A stretch of 14,458 bases of DNA from an uncultured Dyadobacter sp. (lineage in GTDB: Bacteria > Bacteroidota > Bacteroidia > Cytophagales > Spirosomataceae). Below, one piece after another: positions 1 to 6,984 of this stretch. Position numbers and translations under genes: made by a program. Numbering within the stretch: position 1 is the first letter of the stretch; each line of letters opens with the position of its first letter. The DNA is taken from positions 1-14,458 of the forward strand of contig CALGRQ010000355.1 in assembly GCA_937880795.1 (NCBI GenBank). Reading direction: 5' to 3'. The notes under the pieces were generated by a model. That model was not told the origin of the DNA and searched no databases. It saw only the letters and a program-made list of their open reading frames with translations.

Positions 1-298
1 CAACAGCCACATCGGGCTGAAACTCCTTCACTACTTTACGCGCTTGCAACAGGCTATTCACCAATTTGAAAGGAAAAGCAAGATTGTCTAAACTGAGCTC
101 TCGTTTAATTCCCACGATAGGCAAACCAATAATCCGAAACCCAGCTCTAGGAACTTTTTCCATTTCCATTTTCCCTAATGCTCCTACGAATAAAATATCA
201 GCATTAGGTTCTTTTTCCAGAATTGCTTTTGCAATGGCAATAGCTGGATATATATGTCCACCGGTCCCGCCACCGCTAATAATAACTCTTATTGCCAT
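1..298 (-). CDS. murG: MurG, UDP-GlcNAc transferase of peptidoglycan synthesis (N-terminal part)
   Basis: MurG adds N-acetylglucosamine from UDP-GlcNAc to lipid I at the inner face of the cytoplasmic membrane, making lipid II. Only the first 99 codons lie in the window; the gene continues past the left edge. The protein begins MAIRVIISGGGTGGHIYPA, with the glycine-rich GGGTGGH loop at residues 9-15 that marks the N-terminal GT-B domain of MurG. A further stretch with GALGKMEMEKVP near residue 55 fits the same domain. The ATG at 296-298 lies four bases after the ftsW stop, so it is translated from the same message as murD and ftsW. The family is certain from the N-terminus. The C-terminal UDP-GlcNAc-binding half cannot be checked. 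Confidence 0.95.
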   Translation of the reverse strand, partial: MAIRVIISGGGTGGHIYPAIAIAKAILEKEPNADILFVGALGKMEMEKVPRAGFRIIGLPIVGIKRELSLDNLAFPFKLVNSLLQARKVVKEFQPDVAV

Positions 299-302
299 TA
301 AC

Positions 303-1484
303 CTATATTGTCTTTTCGTCCGTTTTTTCTCCTCTGCTAACACTTAATATCATACCCATCGCAATACCCGTAAAAAGTAGCGAAGTCCCCCCCTGACTAA
401 AAAAAGGCAGTGTCTGACCCGTCACCGGGACTAATCCCACGGTCACAGCCATTGCAGAAAAAGCCTGACTCACGACTACAAAGGTTAAACCAGCCGACAA
501 CAGGCCTCCAAACGGCCGTTTCGTTGCTTCAATCGCTTTTAAACCTCGGTAAAGTAGAATGAGGTACATGATAATTAACACCGTTCCACCAAGGGTTCCA
601 TATTCTTCAACCGTCACAGCAAAAATAAAGTCCTTTTGTGGCTCTGGAAGAAAGCGTCTCTGTCGACTTTTGGCGACACCTTCACCGTAGAGACCACCTC
701 TCGCCATAGCCATATACGATTGTTGTGACTGATATACCACTACGTCTTTATCAAAGAACGCTGCTATACGATTTTGAGCAGTACCGGAGCGCTGTGTGGA
801 ATTAAGCAAAATGGCCAGCGTCGCGAAAAACACCAAACCCACAGCTGTGAAGAATAAATAATGTAAAGGGACCTTACCCACGTACATCAATAAAAAACAA
901 ATCCCAGCTAACATTACCGCCGTAGATACATTACTCGTGAATATTAATCCACAAACAATTCCTACCAATGCCAGTGGTTCCATAAACAATTCACGCGTAT
1001 TCCATCCACCTTTAATATGCCTCGCAAGAATTAAAGACAAATGTGAAATTAACGCGACCTTAGCCCATTCTGATGGCTGAAACCGCTGTCCAATAATTGG
1101 GATTTCAATCCACCGAGAGGCATCATTCACGGATGTTCCAAAAAACATGGTAAACACCAGGAGGAGTATTGAACTCCACACCGCCAACCTTGTTACATAT
1201 ATAAACTTAATGTATGGAATACGGTGTATGTAATACATGACCACCAAGGATAAAAAGCAGAGTAAAGAATGCTTGTAAAGGTAGTATTCAGTATCTCCAT
1301 CTTTTTGGCTATACGCATCCTTTACGCTTGCACTATACACTACCACAATACTCCATAAAAGCATTACGATACAAATACCCCAAATCCAGGGATCACCCTT
1401 AAGATTATTCCTAATCCAGGTCTGGCTTCTATCTCTTGATTTCTGCAAGAGCTCCATTCCATCTAAGTTCGTTTCTTGCGTCAT
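303..1484 (-). CDS. ftsW: FtsW, SEDS-family septal peptidoglycan glycosyltransferase
   Basis: FtsW is the multi-span SEDS protein that polymerises lipid II at the division septum together with a class B PBP. The 393-residue product has about ten hydrophobic segments starting near residue 33. It carries family marks: QPSEWAK at 136-142, the segment RQRRFLPEPQKDFIFAV around 274-290 with the Asp (residue 285) matching the essential SEDS aspartate, and the C-terminal GQTLPFFSQGGTSLL at 356-370, the counterpart of the usual LPFxSxGGxS motif. RodA is the alternative, but the place between murD and murG fixes it as FtsW. Its ATG overlaps the murD stop as ATGA (1481-1484), a sign of translational coupling. 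Length is ordinary for the family. Confidence 0.95.
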   Translation of the reverse strand: MTQETNLDGMELLQKSRDRSQTWIRNNLKGDPWIWGICIVMLLWSIVVVYSASVKDAYSQKDGDTEYYLYKHSLLCFLSLVVMYYIHRIPYIKFIYVTRLAVWSSILLLVFTMFFGTSVNDASRWIEIPIIGQRFQPSEWAKVALISHLSLILARHIKGGWNTRELFMEPLALVGIVCGLIFTSNVSTAVMLAGICFLLMYVGKVPLHYLFFTAVGLVFFATLAILLNSTQRSGTAQNRIAAFFDKDVVVYQSQQSYMAMARGGLYGEGVAKSRQRRFLPEPQKDFIFAVTVEEYGTLGGTVLIIMYLILLYRGLKAIEATKRPFGGLLSAGLTFVVVSQAFSAMAVTVGLVPVTGQTLPFFSQGGTSLLFTGIAMGMILSVSRGEKTDEKTI

Positions 1485-2827
1485 GAATTGGCCAGTTTTT
1501 CAACAGCGTTCTTAAATTGATCCCCTCTATCTTCGTAATTCTTAAACAAGTCAAAACTAGCGCACGCAGGTGAAAGTAATACCACGTCGCCAGGTACAGC
1601 CCACTTCTTACCTTGTGCCACAGCATCCTGTATGTCCTGTGTTATATAAACCTGAGGAACAATACCCTCAAAGTAATGTTTTAGTTTTTCATATTTTGGC
1701 CCTAAGATGATCAATCCTTTCACCTTCTCCTTTACCAAATCTAAGATTTGGCTATAATCATTACCTTTATCAACTCCTCCTGCGATCAATATAATCGGTT
1801 CATTAAAACTTCCCAAAGCATAGAAAACCGAATCCACGTTGGTGGCCTTTGAATCGTTTACGTAGACTACGCCTTCAATATGAGCTACCTTTTCCAATCG
1901 ATGCGGCGCATTTCTAAAGGTAACCAATCCTTCACGAATCTGATCTGCTTCCACACCAGCCAATTGAGCTATCGCAATAGCAGTTAGTGCATTGATCGCA
2001 TTGTGTGGACCTTGTATAGGCAACGACTCAAAATCTTGCGAAAACACTGAGTCCTTAATCTTACTTATCAATTGATTTCCTTCAAGATAAGCACCCTTCT
2101 CCACAGTATGACTAATAGAAACGGGCCATAATTGCGAAGATGTACTTCTTTTTACTAGCTCCGAAGTGATTACCTCGCTGTCATCAAAGTATATGAAATG
2201 ACACTCGGCTGTCTGATTCCGAACAATATTGAATTTCGAATCAACATAGTTTTGAAAAGAATAACCGTAACGATCGAGGTGGTCTGGCGTGATATTGAGC
2301 AGTACTGCAATAGCAGGCTTAAAATCGATAATATTATCCAGCTGAAAACTACTGATTTCCAACACATAGTAGTCATAATGCTTCTCGGCTACCTGCCAGG
2401 CAAAACTATCCCCGATATTGCCCGCTAGGCCAACATTAAATCCAGCGTTTTTAAGCAAGTGATAGGTGAGTAGTGTTGTTGTGGTTTTACCATTACTACC
2501 TGTTATGCCAATCAGTTTCGCATCGGTATATCGAGCAGCAAATTCTATTTCTGAAATAACTGGAATTCTCCGGTCATTTAACCCTACAACGATTGGGGAA
2601 GTATCTGGAATACCGGGGCTTTTAACCACAATATCGGCAACAAAAATAAGTGCATCCGTGTGCATTTCTTCCTCGAACGATATCCCTCGTTCTGTCAACT
2701 CCTTACGGTAATGGTCATTAAGTTTCCCACGGTCCGACAAGAATACATCAAAACCTTTTGCTTTACCCAGGATGGCAGCTCCTAAACCACTTTCACCGCC
2801 CCCTAATACCACTAATTTTTTTGACAC
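1481..2827 (-). CDS. murD: MurD, UDP-MurNAc-L-alanine:D-glutamate ligase
   Basis: MurD is the cytoplasmic ATP-dependent ligase that adds D-glutamate to UDP-N-acetylmuramoyl-L-alanine. The 448-residue protein, normal for MurD, shows the N-terminal nucleotide-sugar-binding loop GGGESGLGAA (9-18), the ATP P-loop GITGSNGKTTTT (107-118), the Mur central motif LEISSFQLD (156-164), and NITPDHLDRY (178-187) followed by the lysine (about 198) that is carbamylated in Mur ligases. The substrate-domain segment NDSKATN lies near 325. It is the first gene of murD-ftsW-murG. Unusually, the gene upstream is mscL with its own terminator rather than mraY, so murD probably starts its own transcript. A weak promoter-like box is noted at 2863-2870. 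Confidence 0.96.
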   Translation of the reverse strand: MSKKLVVLGGGESGLGAAILGKAKGFDVFLSDRGKLNDHYRKELTERGISFEEEMHTDALIFVADIVVKSPGIPDTSPIVVGLNDRRIPVISEIEFAARYTDAKLIGITGSNGKTTTTLLTYHLLKNAGFNVGLAGNIGDSFAWQVAEKHYDYYVLEISSFQLDNIIDFKPAIAVLLNITPDHLDRYGYSFQNYVDSKFNIVRNQTAECHFIYFDDSEVITSELVKRSTSSQLWPVSISHTVEKGAYLEGNQLISKIKDSVFSQDFESLPIQGPHNAINALTAIAIAQLAGVEADQIREGLVTFRNAPHRLEKVAHIEGVVYVNDSKATNVDSVFYALGSFNEPIILIAGGVDKGNDYSQILDLVKEKVKGLIILGPKYEKLKHYFEGIVPQVYITQDIQDAVAQGKKWAVPGDVVLLSPACASFDLFKNYEDRGDQFKNAVEKLANS

Positions 2828-2862
2828 AATTTTGTAATTAACAAGTTCTAAGCTATACGCAA

Positions 2863-2870
2863 CGAAGGTA
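2863..2870 (-). promoter_or_regulatory. Possible -7 box of a murD-ftsW-murG promoter
   Basis: On the minus strand the bases read TACCTTCG, one mismatch from the Bacteroidota -7 consensus TAnnTTTG, and lie 35 bases before the murD start in the gap after the mscL terminator. I find no TTG at the expected -33 distance, so this is only a candidate. Some promoter is expected here because the terminator at 2923-2951 separates murD from mscL. Confidence 0.3.
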
Positions 2871-2922
2871 AATGTTTTTCAAGGGAACTTTGACAGGCAA
2901 TTGTCTAAAAATTTATACCCAC

Positions 2923-2951
2923 AAAAAAAGGGGCGCATAACGCCCCCTTTT
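2923..2951 (-). terminator. Rho-independent terminator after mscL
   Basis: On the minus strand a six-pair stem GGGGCG/CGCCCC with a five-base loop (TTATG) is preceded by A residues and followed by seven T residues. It lies about 20 bases after the mscL stop. This ends the sigma-factor/channel run and separates it from murD. Confidence 0.85.
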
Positions 2952-2970
2952 ACACTTTTAAAAATTTTAA

Positions 2971-3309
2971 TTACTTCCCAGCTTCCGTTGGAGGTGTCTC
3001 CGTCAAACGAAGTCTGTTCGCTAATTTTACAATCAAGAAAATCACCCAAGCGATAATCAAGAATTGAATCATTACCTGAATAAAATTACCATACTTAATA
3101 GCAACCTCAGGAGTTTCTCCTACCGCTTCTTTCAAAACGATTTTCAGCTGTGTGAAATCTACTCCGCCAATAATCAAACCCAAAATTGGGTTAATGATAT
3201 CCTCTACAAGCGAGGTTGTGATTTTTCCAAAAGCAGCACCAATAACAACACCGACAGCTAGGTCGAGCACATTTCCTTTGGCGATGAAAGTTTTGAATTC
3301 CTGAAGCAT
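2971..3309 (-). CDS. mscL: MscL, large-conductance mechanosensitive channel
   Basis: MscL forms a homopentameric channel in the inner membrane that opens under high membrane tension and releases solutes on hypo-osmotic shock. The 112-residue protein starts MLQEFKTFIAKGNVLDLAVGV, with the amphipathic N-terminal helix and the GNVLDLAVGVVIGAAFGKI pore-helix signature at 12-30. A second membrane helix spans about 77-95. It ends LTETPPTEAGK and lacks the C-terminal helix (consensus like LLTEIRDLL) that forms the cytoplasmic bundle in the E. coli protein of about 136 residues; that bundle is known to be dispensable for gating. It is the last gene before a strong terminator, 27 bases after the DUF3078 gene. 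Confidence 0.95.
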   Translation of the reverse strand: MLQEFKTFIAKGNVLDLAVGVVIGAAFGKITTSLVEDIINPILGLIIGGVDFTQLKIVLKEAVGETPEVAIKYGNFIQVMIQFLIIAWVIFLIVKLANRLRLTETPPTEAGK

Positions 3310-3336
3310 AATAAACCTTGTGTTATATGATGAAAT

Positions 3337-4299
3337 TTAATTAAATGAATATAAAAATCCTACACTAAGACCCTGTGCAAACTGTGCGCTGCTAGCCTGA
3401 TCCTTATCGTAAATGATGATCGTACCCAAATTCACGTTAAAGTATTTCGCAACCTTAGCAGTAATTTGAGCATCCAATCGATGATCAAAGTGAAACTGCT
3501 TGTCAACAGTTAATAGCGTCCTAGGATTGTCTGAGTAAGATGTAAACGACAAATATCTAAATTTCAAATTAATGTCCTTAGCAATATCTTTATCAAAATT
3601 GGCTACCAATTGAACAATACCCACTTCGTTACGCAAACGCTTTCCAATTTCTACCCCATAATTCTTCTGATCCGGAGTATCCAGATACAAATTTCTATCC
3701 ATCACAAAGGTCTGACGCAAAGCCGCTGGCGCAACGTCAATAAAGAAATAAGGTACCGGTCTATATTCAATACCTATCGCTTCGGTTAAATATGCCGGAG
3801 AGAAAAATCCTGAAAGTTTTCTTTTCCCTACTTCTCTACCCAATGAATCTTTCGGATAGTTATAACCTGGTGCAAACTGAGTCAGGAAATTAACGTTCCC
3901 AAACAAACTCCATTTTGGCGATAACTCACGGTTGTATTTGGAGTCAAAAAATATACGGTCAACGTTTTTCCTACTTTCCTGGCCTTTATTTCTAACCACC
4001 CCATATTGAGTCTGCAAATCATTTCTCCATGAATTTTTACCCTTTTTCTGTTCTCGAAGGGCATTAAAAAATACACCCAATGCCACAGAATTAACACCAC
4101 CCCCTGTCCAGTTAGAACTAAATGAACCCTGATTTAGATTAGCGCCAAATTCAGTTTTTTTAATGATTGTATCCCCAACAGTTTTAAGCTTACCAGCATT
4201 TAAAGAATTCGTTAAATCCACCTTTTGAGAATAACTCTTTTGATTAAAAAGAAATAATGTAATTAATAAAAGGAGCCCCAATTGATTTTTTCTTTGCAT
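3337..4299 (-). CDS. DUF3078 family outer-membrane beta-barrel protein
   Basis: The 320-residue product has an N-terminal signal peptide (positive MQRKNQ, hydrophobic core to about residue 19, likely cleavage around 24-25 before QKVD). The rest alternates polar and aromatic residues as in an outer-membrane barrel. The segment FGANLNQGSFSSNWTGGGVNSVALG (51-75), with its Asn-Trp-x-x-Gly-Gly-core, is typical of the DUF3078 family that is widespread in Bacteroidota. The last residues, FLYSFN, fit a terminal beta strand. The function of the family is not established. Here it lies between the MscS-type and MscL genes with gaps of 25 and 27 bases, so it is probably co-expressed with two tension-gated channels. 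That suggests, without proving, a role in the envelope's response to osmotic change. Confidence 0.85.
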   Translation of the reverse strand: MQRKNQLGLLLLITLFLFNQKSYSQKVDLTNSLNAGKLKTVGDTIIKKTEFGANLNQGSFSSNWTGGGVNSVALGVFFNALREQKKGKNSWRNDLQTQYGVVRNKGQESRKNVDRIFFDSKYNRELSPKWSLFGNVNFLTQFAPGYNYPKDSLGREVGKRKLSGFFSPAYLTEAIGIEYRPVPYFFIDVAPAALRQTFVMDRNLYLDTPDQKNYGVEIGKRLRNEVGIVQLVANFDKDIAKDINLKFRYLSFTSYSDNPRTLLTVDKQFHFDHRLDAQITAKVAKYFNVNLGTIIIYDKDQASSAQFAQGLSVGFLYSFN

Positions 4300-4324
4300 A
4301 ATACTGATGATTGTGTGTTTGTAA

Positions 4325-5152
4325 TTAATTAAAAATCTCGACGTGTTTGGTCTGAAAGAGTTGGAGAGGGATAATGATTGTTGAAGTGTCCGTATGGATT
4401 GTTACCGACGTATTGTCGATTTTGGTGATTACCCCCTTCATATCATCAATTTTAATCATTTGCCCCTCTCTGTAATTCTTTTTGCTATAAAATGATGAAA
4501 TAATATTGGCAAGTACATCGCGTGAAGCTATCCCATACCCTATGGCAAATGCGGCAACTGCCCCGCCAATTATCAATATAAAACTAGATTCAAGCATTGT
4601 GGTTTCCAAACCAACCTGCCGAAGAGCAGTCAGGAAGGTAATGATAAGAAAAAACACAAATGCAAGATTCCCGATTAACTTGGCCGATGCTATATTAAAG
4701 GATTTACATAATGCCGTCAACCCATTTCGAATCGCATCGGAAAGCATGATTCCGATTTGTAATAAAACCGCGCCCGCTATTAGTTTGGGGATAAAATTCA
4801 CCAAAGACAAAACCATGGTTGTAATGGTTTCGACCCCTAATGTATCCGCAGCGAATGTAAGGAAGATTAATAATATGTAGTAGAAGAAAACTTTGGCTAC
4901 AAGGTCGCTCAGCGAAATTTCCGTTTTGAGCTGTTTTATGATCCCAATTTCATTGAGTTTATCCCCAATGCGATCAAAACCAACTCTACTCAAAATTTGT
5001 GTGATCACAATTTTGACGCCCCTCGCCACCAAATAGCCTATAGCTAGAATGACGAAGCAACCAATTACCCTAGGGACAAAATCAACAAATTGGCTGATAA
5101 GTGTATAAAATGTGTTTCTAAGGATTTCGGCGAGGTTAGGAAGGCTATTCAT
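4325..5152 (-). CDS. MscS-type mechanosensitive ion channel with TM-helix repeats
   Basis: The 275-residue inner-membrane protein has about five membrane segments (near 25-45, 85-103, 115-138, 159-178, 189-208). Two stretches resemble each other: VPRVIGCFVILAIGYLVARG (26-45) and IPKLIAGAVLLQIGIMLSDA (121-140). This is the pattern of the conserved TM-helix repeat found in CmpX-like MscS relatives. The pore-lining helix is followed by AIGYGIASRDVLANIISSF, matching the MscS motif that leads into the beta domain, then by YREGQMIKIDDMKGVITKIDNTSVTI, the beta domain itself. The protein stops just after IIIPLQLF, so the large C-terminal alpha/beta vestibule of E. coli MscS is absent. It lies 26 bases after a 65-codon gene downstream of a sigma factor. 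Ion selectivity cannot be judged. Confidence 0.88.
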   Translation of the reverse strand: MNSLPNLAEILRNTFYTLISQFVDFVPRVIGCFVILAIGYLVARGVKIVITQILSRVGFDRIGDKLNEIGIIKQLKTEISLSDLVAKVFFYYILLIFLTFAADTLGVETITTMVLSLVNFIPKLIAGAVLLQIGIMLSDAIRNGLTALCKSFNIASAKLIGNLAFVFFLIITFLTALRQVGLETTMLESSFILIIGGAVAAFAIGYGIASRDVLANIISSFYSKKNYREGQMIKIDDMKGVITKIDNTSVTIHTDTSTIIIPLQLFQTKHVEIFN

Positions 5153-5178
5153 TTTTCGAGTATAGAAGTTTTCACAAA

Positions 5179-5376
5179 TCAGTTTTCCATTTTTTCATTG
5201 AACGACAAACCAATCGTAATTGCGGATAAGAAATGCTCGGTAAAAAGCGTTACCACCTGCATGGTATTGCGAATAGTATCTACTTCTGAAACCAATGCCT
5301 GTTTCAGATATTCCGGAACCTCATTATCGGGTTCCAATTCCTTAAAGACCGAGTTTACTTCCGACATTGTTTCCAT
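5179..5376 (-). CDS. Small protein of unknown function coupled to the sigma factor
   Basis: I do not recognise this 65-residue protein. It starts METMSEVNSVFKELEPDNEVPEYL and is acidic at the N-terminus. From about residue 20 to 60 it is probably helical, with a moderately hydrophobic stretch TMQVVTLFTEHFLSAITIGLSF (38-59) that could be amphipathic or peripheral to the membrane. The start ATG directly follows the sigma-factor TAA (TAAATG, no gap), strongly suggesting translational coupling and a fixed ratio with the sigma factor. That it is a real gene is supported by this junction, by the tight downstream spacing to the channel gene, and by a plausible folded composition. A regulator of the sigma factor or a helper of the channel are both possible; I see no anti-sigma zinc motif. 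Confidence 0.75.
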   Translation of the reverse strand: METMSEVNSVFKELEPDNEVPEYLKQALVSEVDTIRNTMQVVTLFTEHFLSAITIGLSFNEKMEN

Positions 5377-6012
5377 TTATGCGATTAAGTTTCTCATAAT
5401 CTCAATTAACTTTACTGCCAGGATACCAAAGAAAATAATGGTCTCCAAATACTTCTTACGTAATTTCTCTCTCGACCTCAACAAGCGCATTTTTATTGCG
5501 CTTTCTGTGACTTTAAAAATATCCGCAATATCGCGTATACTCATATCGTCCATATACTTCATGAACAATACTCCCTTCTCATCAACGCTTAACTGATCGA
5601 GGGCTATTTTAAGATTTTTAGCCTGCACATCATCCCCGTCGAATATATTATTCAAGTCGATATCATCAGGAACCTCGATCGGCTCTTCTTGGAGTACTTC
5701 CCCCCGCTTCTTATTGGAACGGAGCTGATCCATACAATGATTATACGTAATAGAATATAACCATGTAGAAAATTTGGCATCTTCCTTAAATGTACCCAGT
5801 TTAAAAATTAATTTTAAAAAGATCTCATGGGTAAGATCCTCCGCTTTCGCCGTATCCTTGACAAAGGAGAGGCATTTATGGTATACTTTTTCCGAATATC
5901 GTTCGTAGAGTTTTTCAAAATATCGGTTCTCCTGAGTTTCTACGAAAAGCTTTACTAGTTCTTCGTCACTCATATGACGTGCATAATCATTTATGGATGT
6001 TCTGACCGCCAT
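5377..6012 (-). CDS. ECF-type RNA polymerase sigma factor with hydrophobic C-terminal tail
   Basis: This is a 211-residue sigma-70 family factor. Region 2 covers about 28-100 and includes FEKLYERYSEKVY, AEDLTHEIFLKLIF (57-70) and FSTWLYSITYNHCMDQLRS (81-99). An acidic linker (105-128) follows. Region 4 covers about 135-190, with LSVDEKGVLFMKYMDDMSIRDIA and the helix-turn-helix VTESAIKMRLLRSREKLRK. After region 4, where ECF factors normally stop, comes a very hydrophobic tail, TIIFFGILAVKLIEIMRNLIA (191-211). The ATG at 6010-6012 is used; a second Met at residue 14 (MSDEEL) is an alternative start. It is first in a run with a 65-residue protein, two mechanosensitive channels and a DUF3078 protein. 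No classical membrane anti-sigma gene follows. Its target promoters are unknown. Confidence 0.92.
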   Translation of the reverse strand: MAVRTSINDYARHMSDEELVKLFVETQENRYFEKLYERYSEKVYHKCLSFVKDTAKAEDLTHEIFLKLIFKLGTFKEDAKFSTWLYSITYNHCMDQLRSNKKRGEVLQEEPIEVPDDIDLNNIFDGDDVQAKNLKIALDQLSVDEKGVLFMKYMDDMSIRDIADIFKVTESAIKMRLLRSREKLRKKYLETIIFFGILAVKLIEIMRNLIA

Positions 6013-6060
6013 AATATTAAAAAGTAACTATGAAAGAGTAGATAATCTGATATTACTAGG

Positions 6061-6078
6061 AATATTTTCGTAAATATT
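6061..6078. repeat. Inverted repeat upstream of the sigma-factor gene
   Basis: AATATTT and AAATATT (7-bp arms) flank TCGT, about 50 bases before the sigma-factor start and immediately beyond the T-tract of the tsf terminator. It is AT-rich, so chance is possible. It could be an operator or promoter part for the sigma-led operon. Confidence 0.35.
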
Positions 6079-6120
6079 AAAAAACAACGCCTGGTATACA
6101 AATAGATACCAGGCGTTTTT
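6079..6120 (-). terminator. Rho-independent terminator after tsf (T-rich on both strands)
   Basis: A perfect 12-pair stem (6086-6097 with 6106-6117, AACGCCTGGTAT and its complement) encloses an eight-base loop. On the minus strand it is followed by G and then six T residues (6084-6079), about 30 bases after the tsf stop. The plus strand also has T residues after the stem, but no plus-strand gene ends here. It insulates the sigma-factor operon from the ribosomal-protein operon. Confidence 0.92.
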
Positions 6121-6147
6121 TAAAGAATATTTTGAAGCAAAAATAAA

Positions 6148-6984
6148 TTACGCTCCAATAGAAACACGATTGAACGACTTCACAGTTAATCCTTTTGCTG
6201 TCTTTTCAAGCAATTGACGTATAGTGATAGAAGAATCCTTCACAAATTCTTGGTTCAACAAGGTATTATCTTTGTAGAATTTACCCAATTTTCCTTGAGC
6301 AATTTTCTCTAGCATAGCCTCAGGCTTTCCTTCCGCACGTGCTTGTTCCATACCTACAGCAATTTCGCGCTCTACGGTAGCAGCATCAACGCCGTCTTTA
6401 TCTACAGCAACTGGTCTCATGGCTGCAATTTGCATTGCAACATCTTTACCAAGCTCAGTTACATCAGCACCATTCACACCATCAAAAGCAACTAGTACTC
6501 CTAATTTACCAGTAGAGTGAATATAAGATACAACTTGATCTGCAGTAACGTTAGCATAAGAAACGATTTCAAGCTTCTCTCCCAATTTACCCACTAGATC
6601 AACAATGTTTTCAGTTACCGTACGACCATCAGCCAAGGTTGCAGAAAGCAAAGTTTCTTTGTCAGAGATATTGTCGGCAACAGCTTTGTCAAGAATACTT
6701 TGTGCCAAGTTTTTAAAGTCTTCAACATTTGAAACAGGCTCTGTTTCACATGCCAAAGCAATAATTTGTCCTTTTGTTCCGTCAGCGCTGATATTCACCA
6801 ATACAGTACCTTCTGAAACTGCGTTATCTGCACGCTTTGCAGCTACTTTTTGTCCTTGCTTACGAAGAATATCAACAGCTTGTTCGAAATCGCCATCAGC
6901 CTCCTGAAGCGCTTTTTTACAATCCATCATGCCCGCGCCAGTCATTTGGCGGAGTTTGTTTACGTCTTGAGCAGTAATTGCCAT
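6148..6984 (-). CDS. tsf: Elongation factor Ts
   Basis: EF-Ts is the guanine-nucleotide exchange factor that regenerates EF-Tu-GTP during translation. The 278-residue protein has the N-terminal UBA-like domain (MAITAQDVNKLRQMTGAGMMDCKKAL, residues 1-26) and the KVAAKRADNAVSEG linker (46-59). The core and dimerisation domains follow, with the C-terminal GKFYKDNTLLNQEFVKD near 234-250. The core signature, normally ETDFV, reads ETEPVSNVEDF (80-90), so the Asp-Phe pair that in the E. coli complex reaches toward the magnesium site of EF-Tu is Glu-Pro here. It follows rpsB by 186 bases, with a terminator-like hairpin between them, and is followed by its own strong terminator. Confidence 0.97.
   Translation of the reverse strand: MAITAQDVNKLRQMTGAGMMDCKKALQEADGDFEQAVDILRKQGQKVAAKRADNAVSEGTVLVNISADGTKGQIIALACETEPVSNVEDFKNLAQSILDKAVADNISDKETLLSATLADGRTVTENIVDLVGKLGEKLEIVSYANVTADQVVSYIHSTGKLGVLVAFDGVNGADVTELGKDVAMQIAAMRPVAVDKDGVDAATVEREIAVGMEQARAEGKPEAMLEKIAQGKLGKFYKDNTLLNQEFVKDSSITIRQLLEKTAKGLTVKSFNRVSIGA

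Noticed and set aside
66..347. Plus-strand ORF of 93 codons
   Set aside because: It lies opposite murG and the end of ftsW, has no family features, and its reading follows from their codon pattern.
1429..1626. Minus-strand ORF of 65 codons across the murD-ftsW junction
   Set aside because: It overlaps two well-supported genes in another frame and has no recognisable content.
5090..5596. Plus-strand ORF of 168 codons
   Set aside because: It is antisense to the MscS start, the 65-residue gene and the sigma factor, all of which are supported by family motifs or tight junctions.
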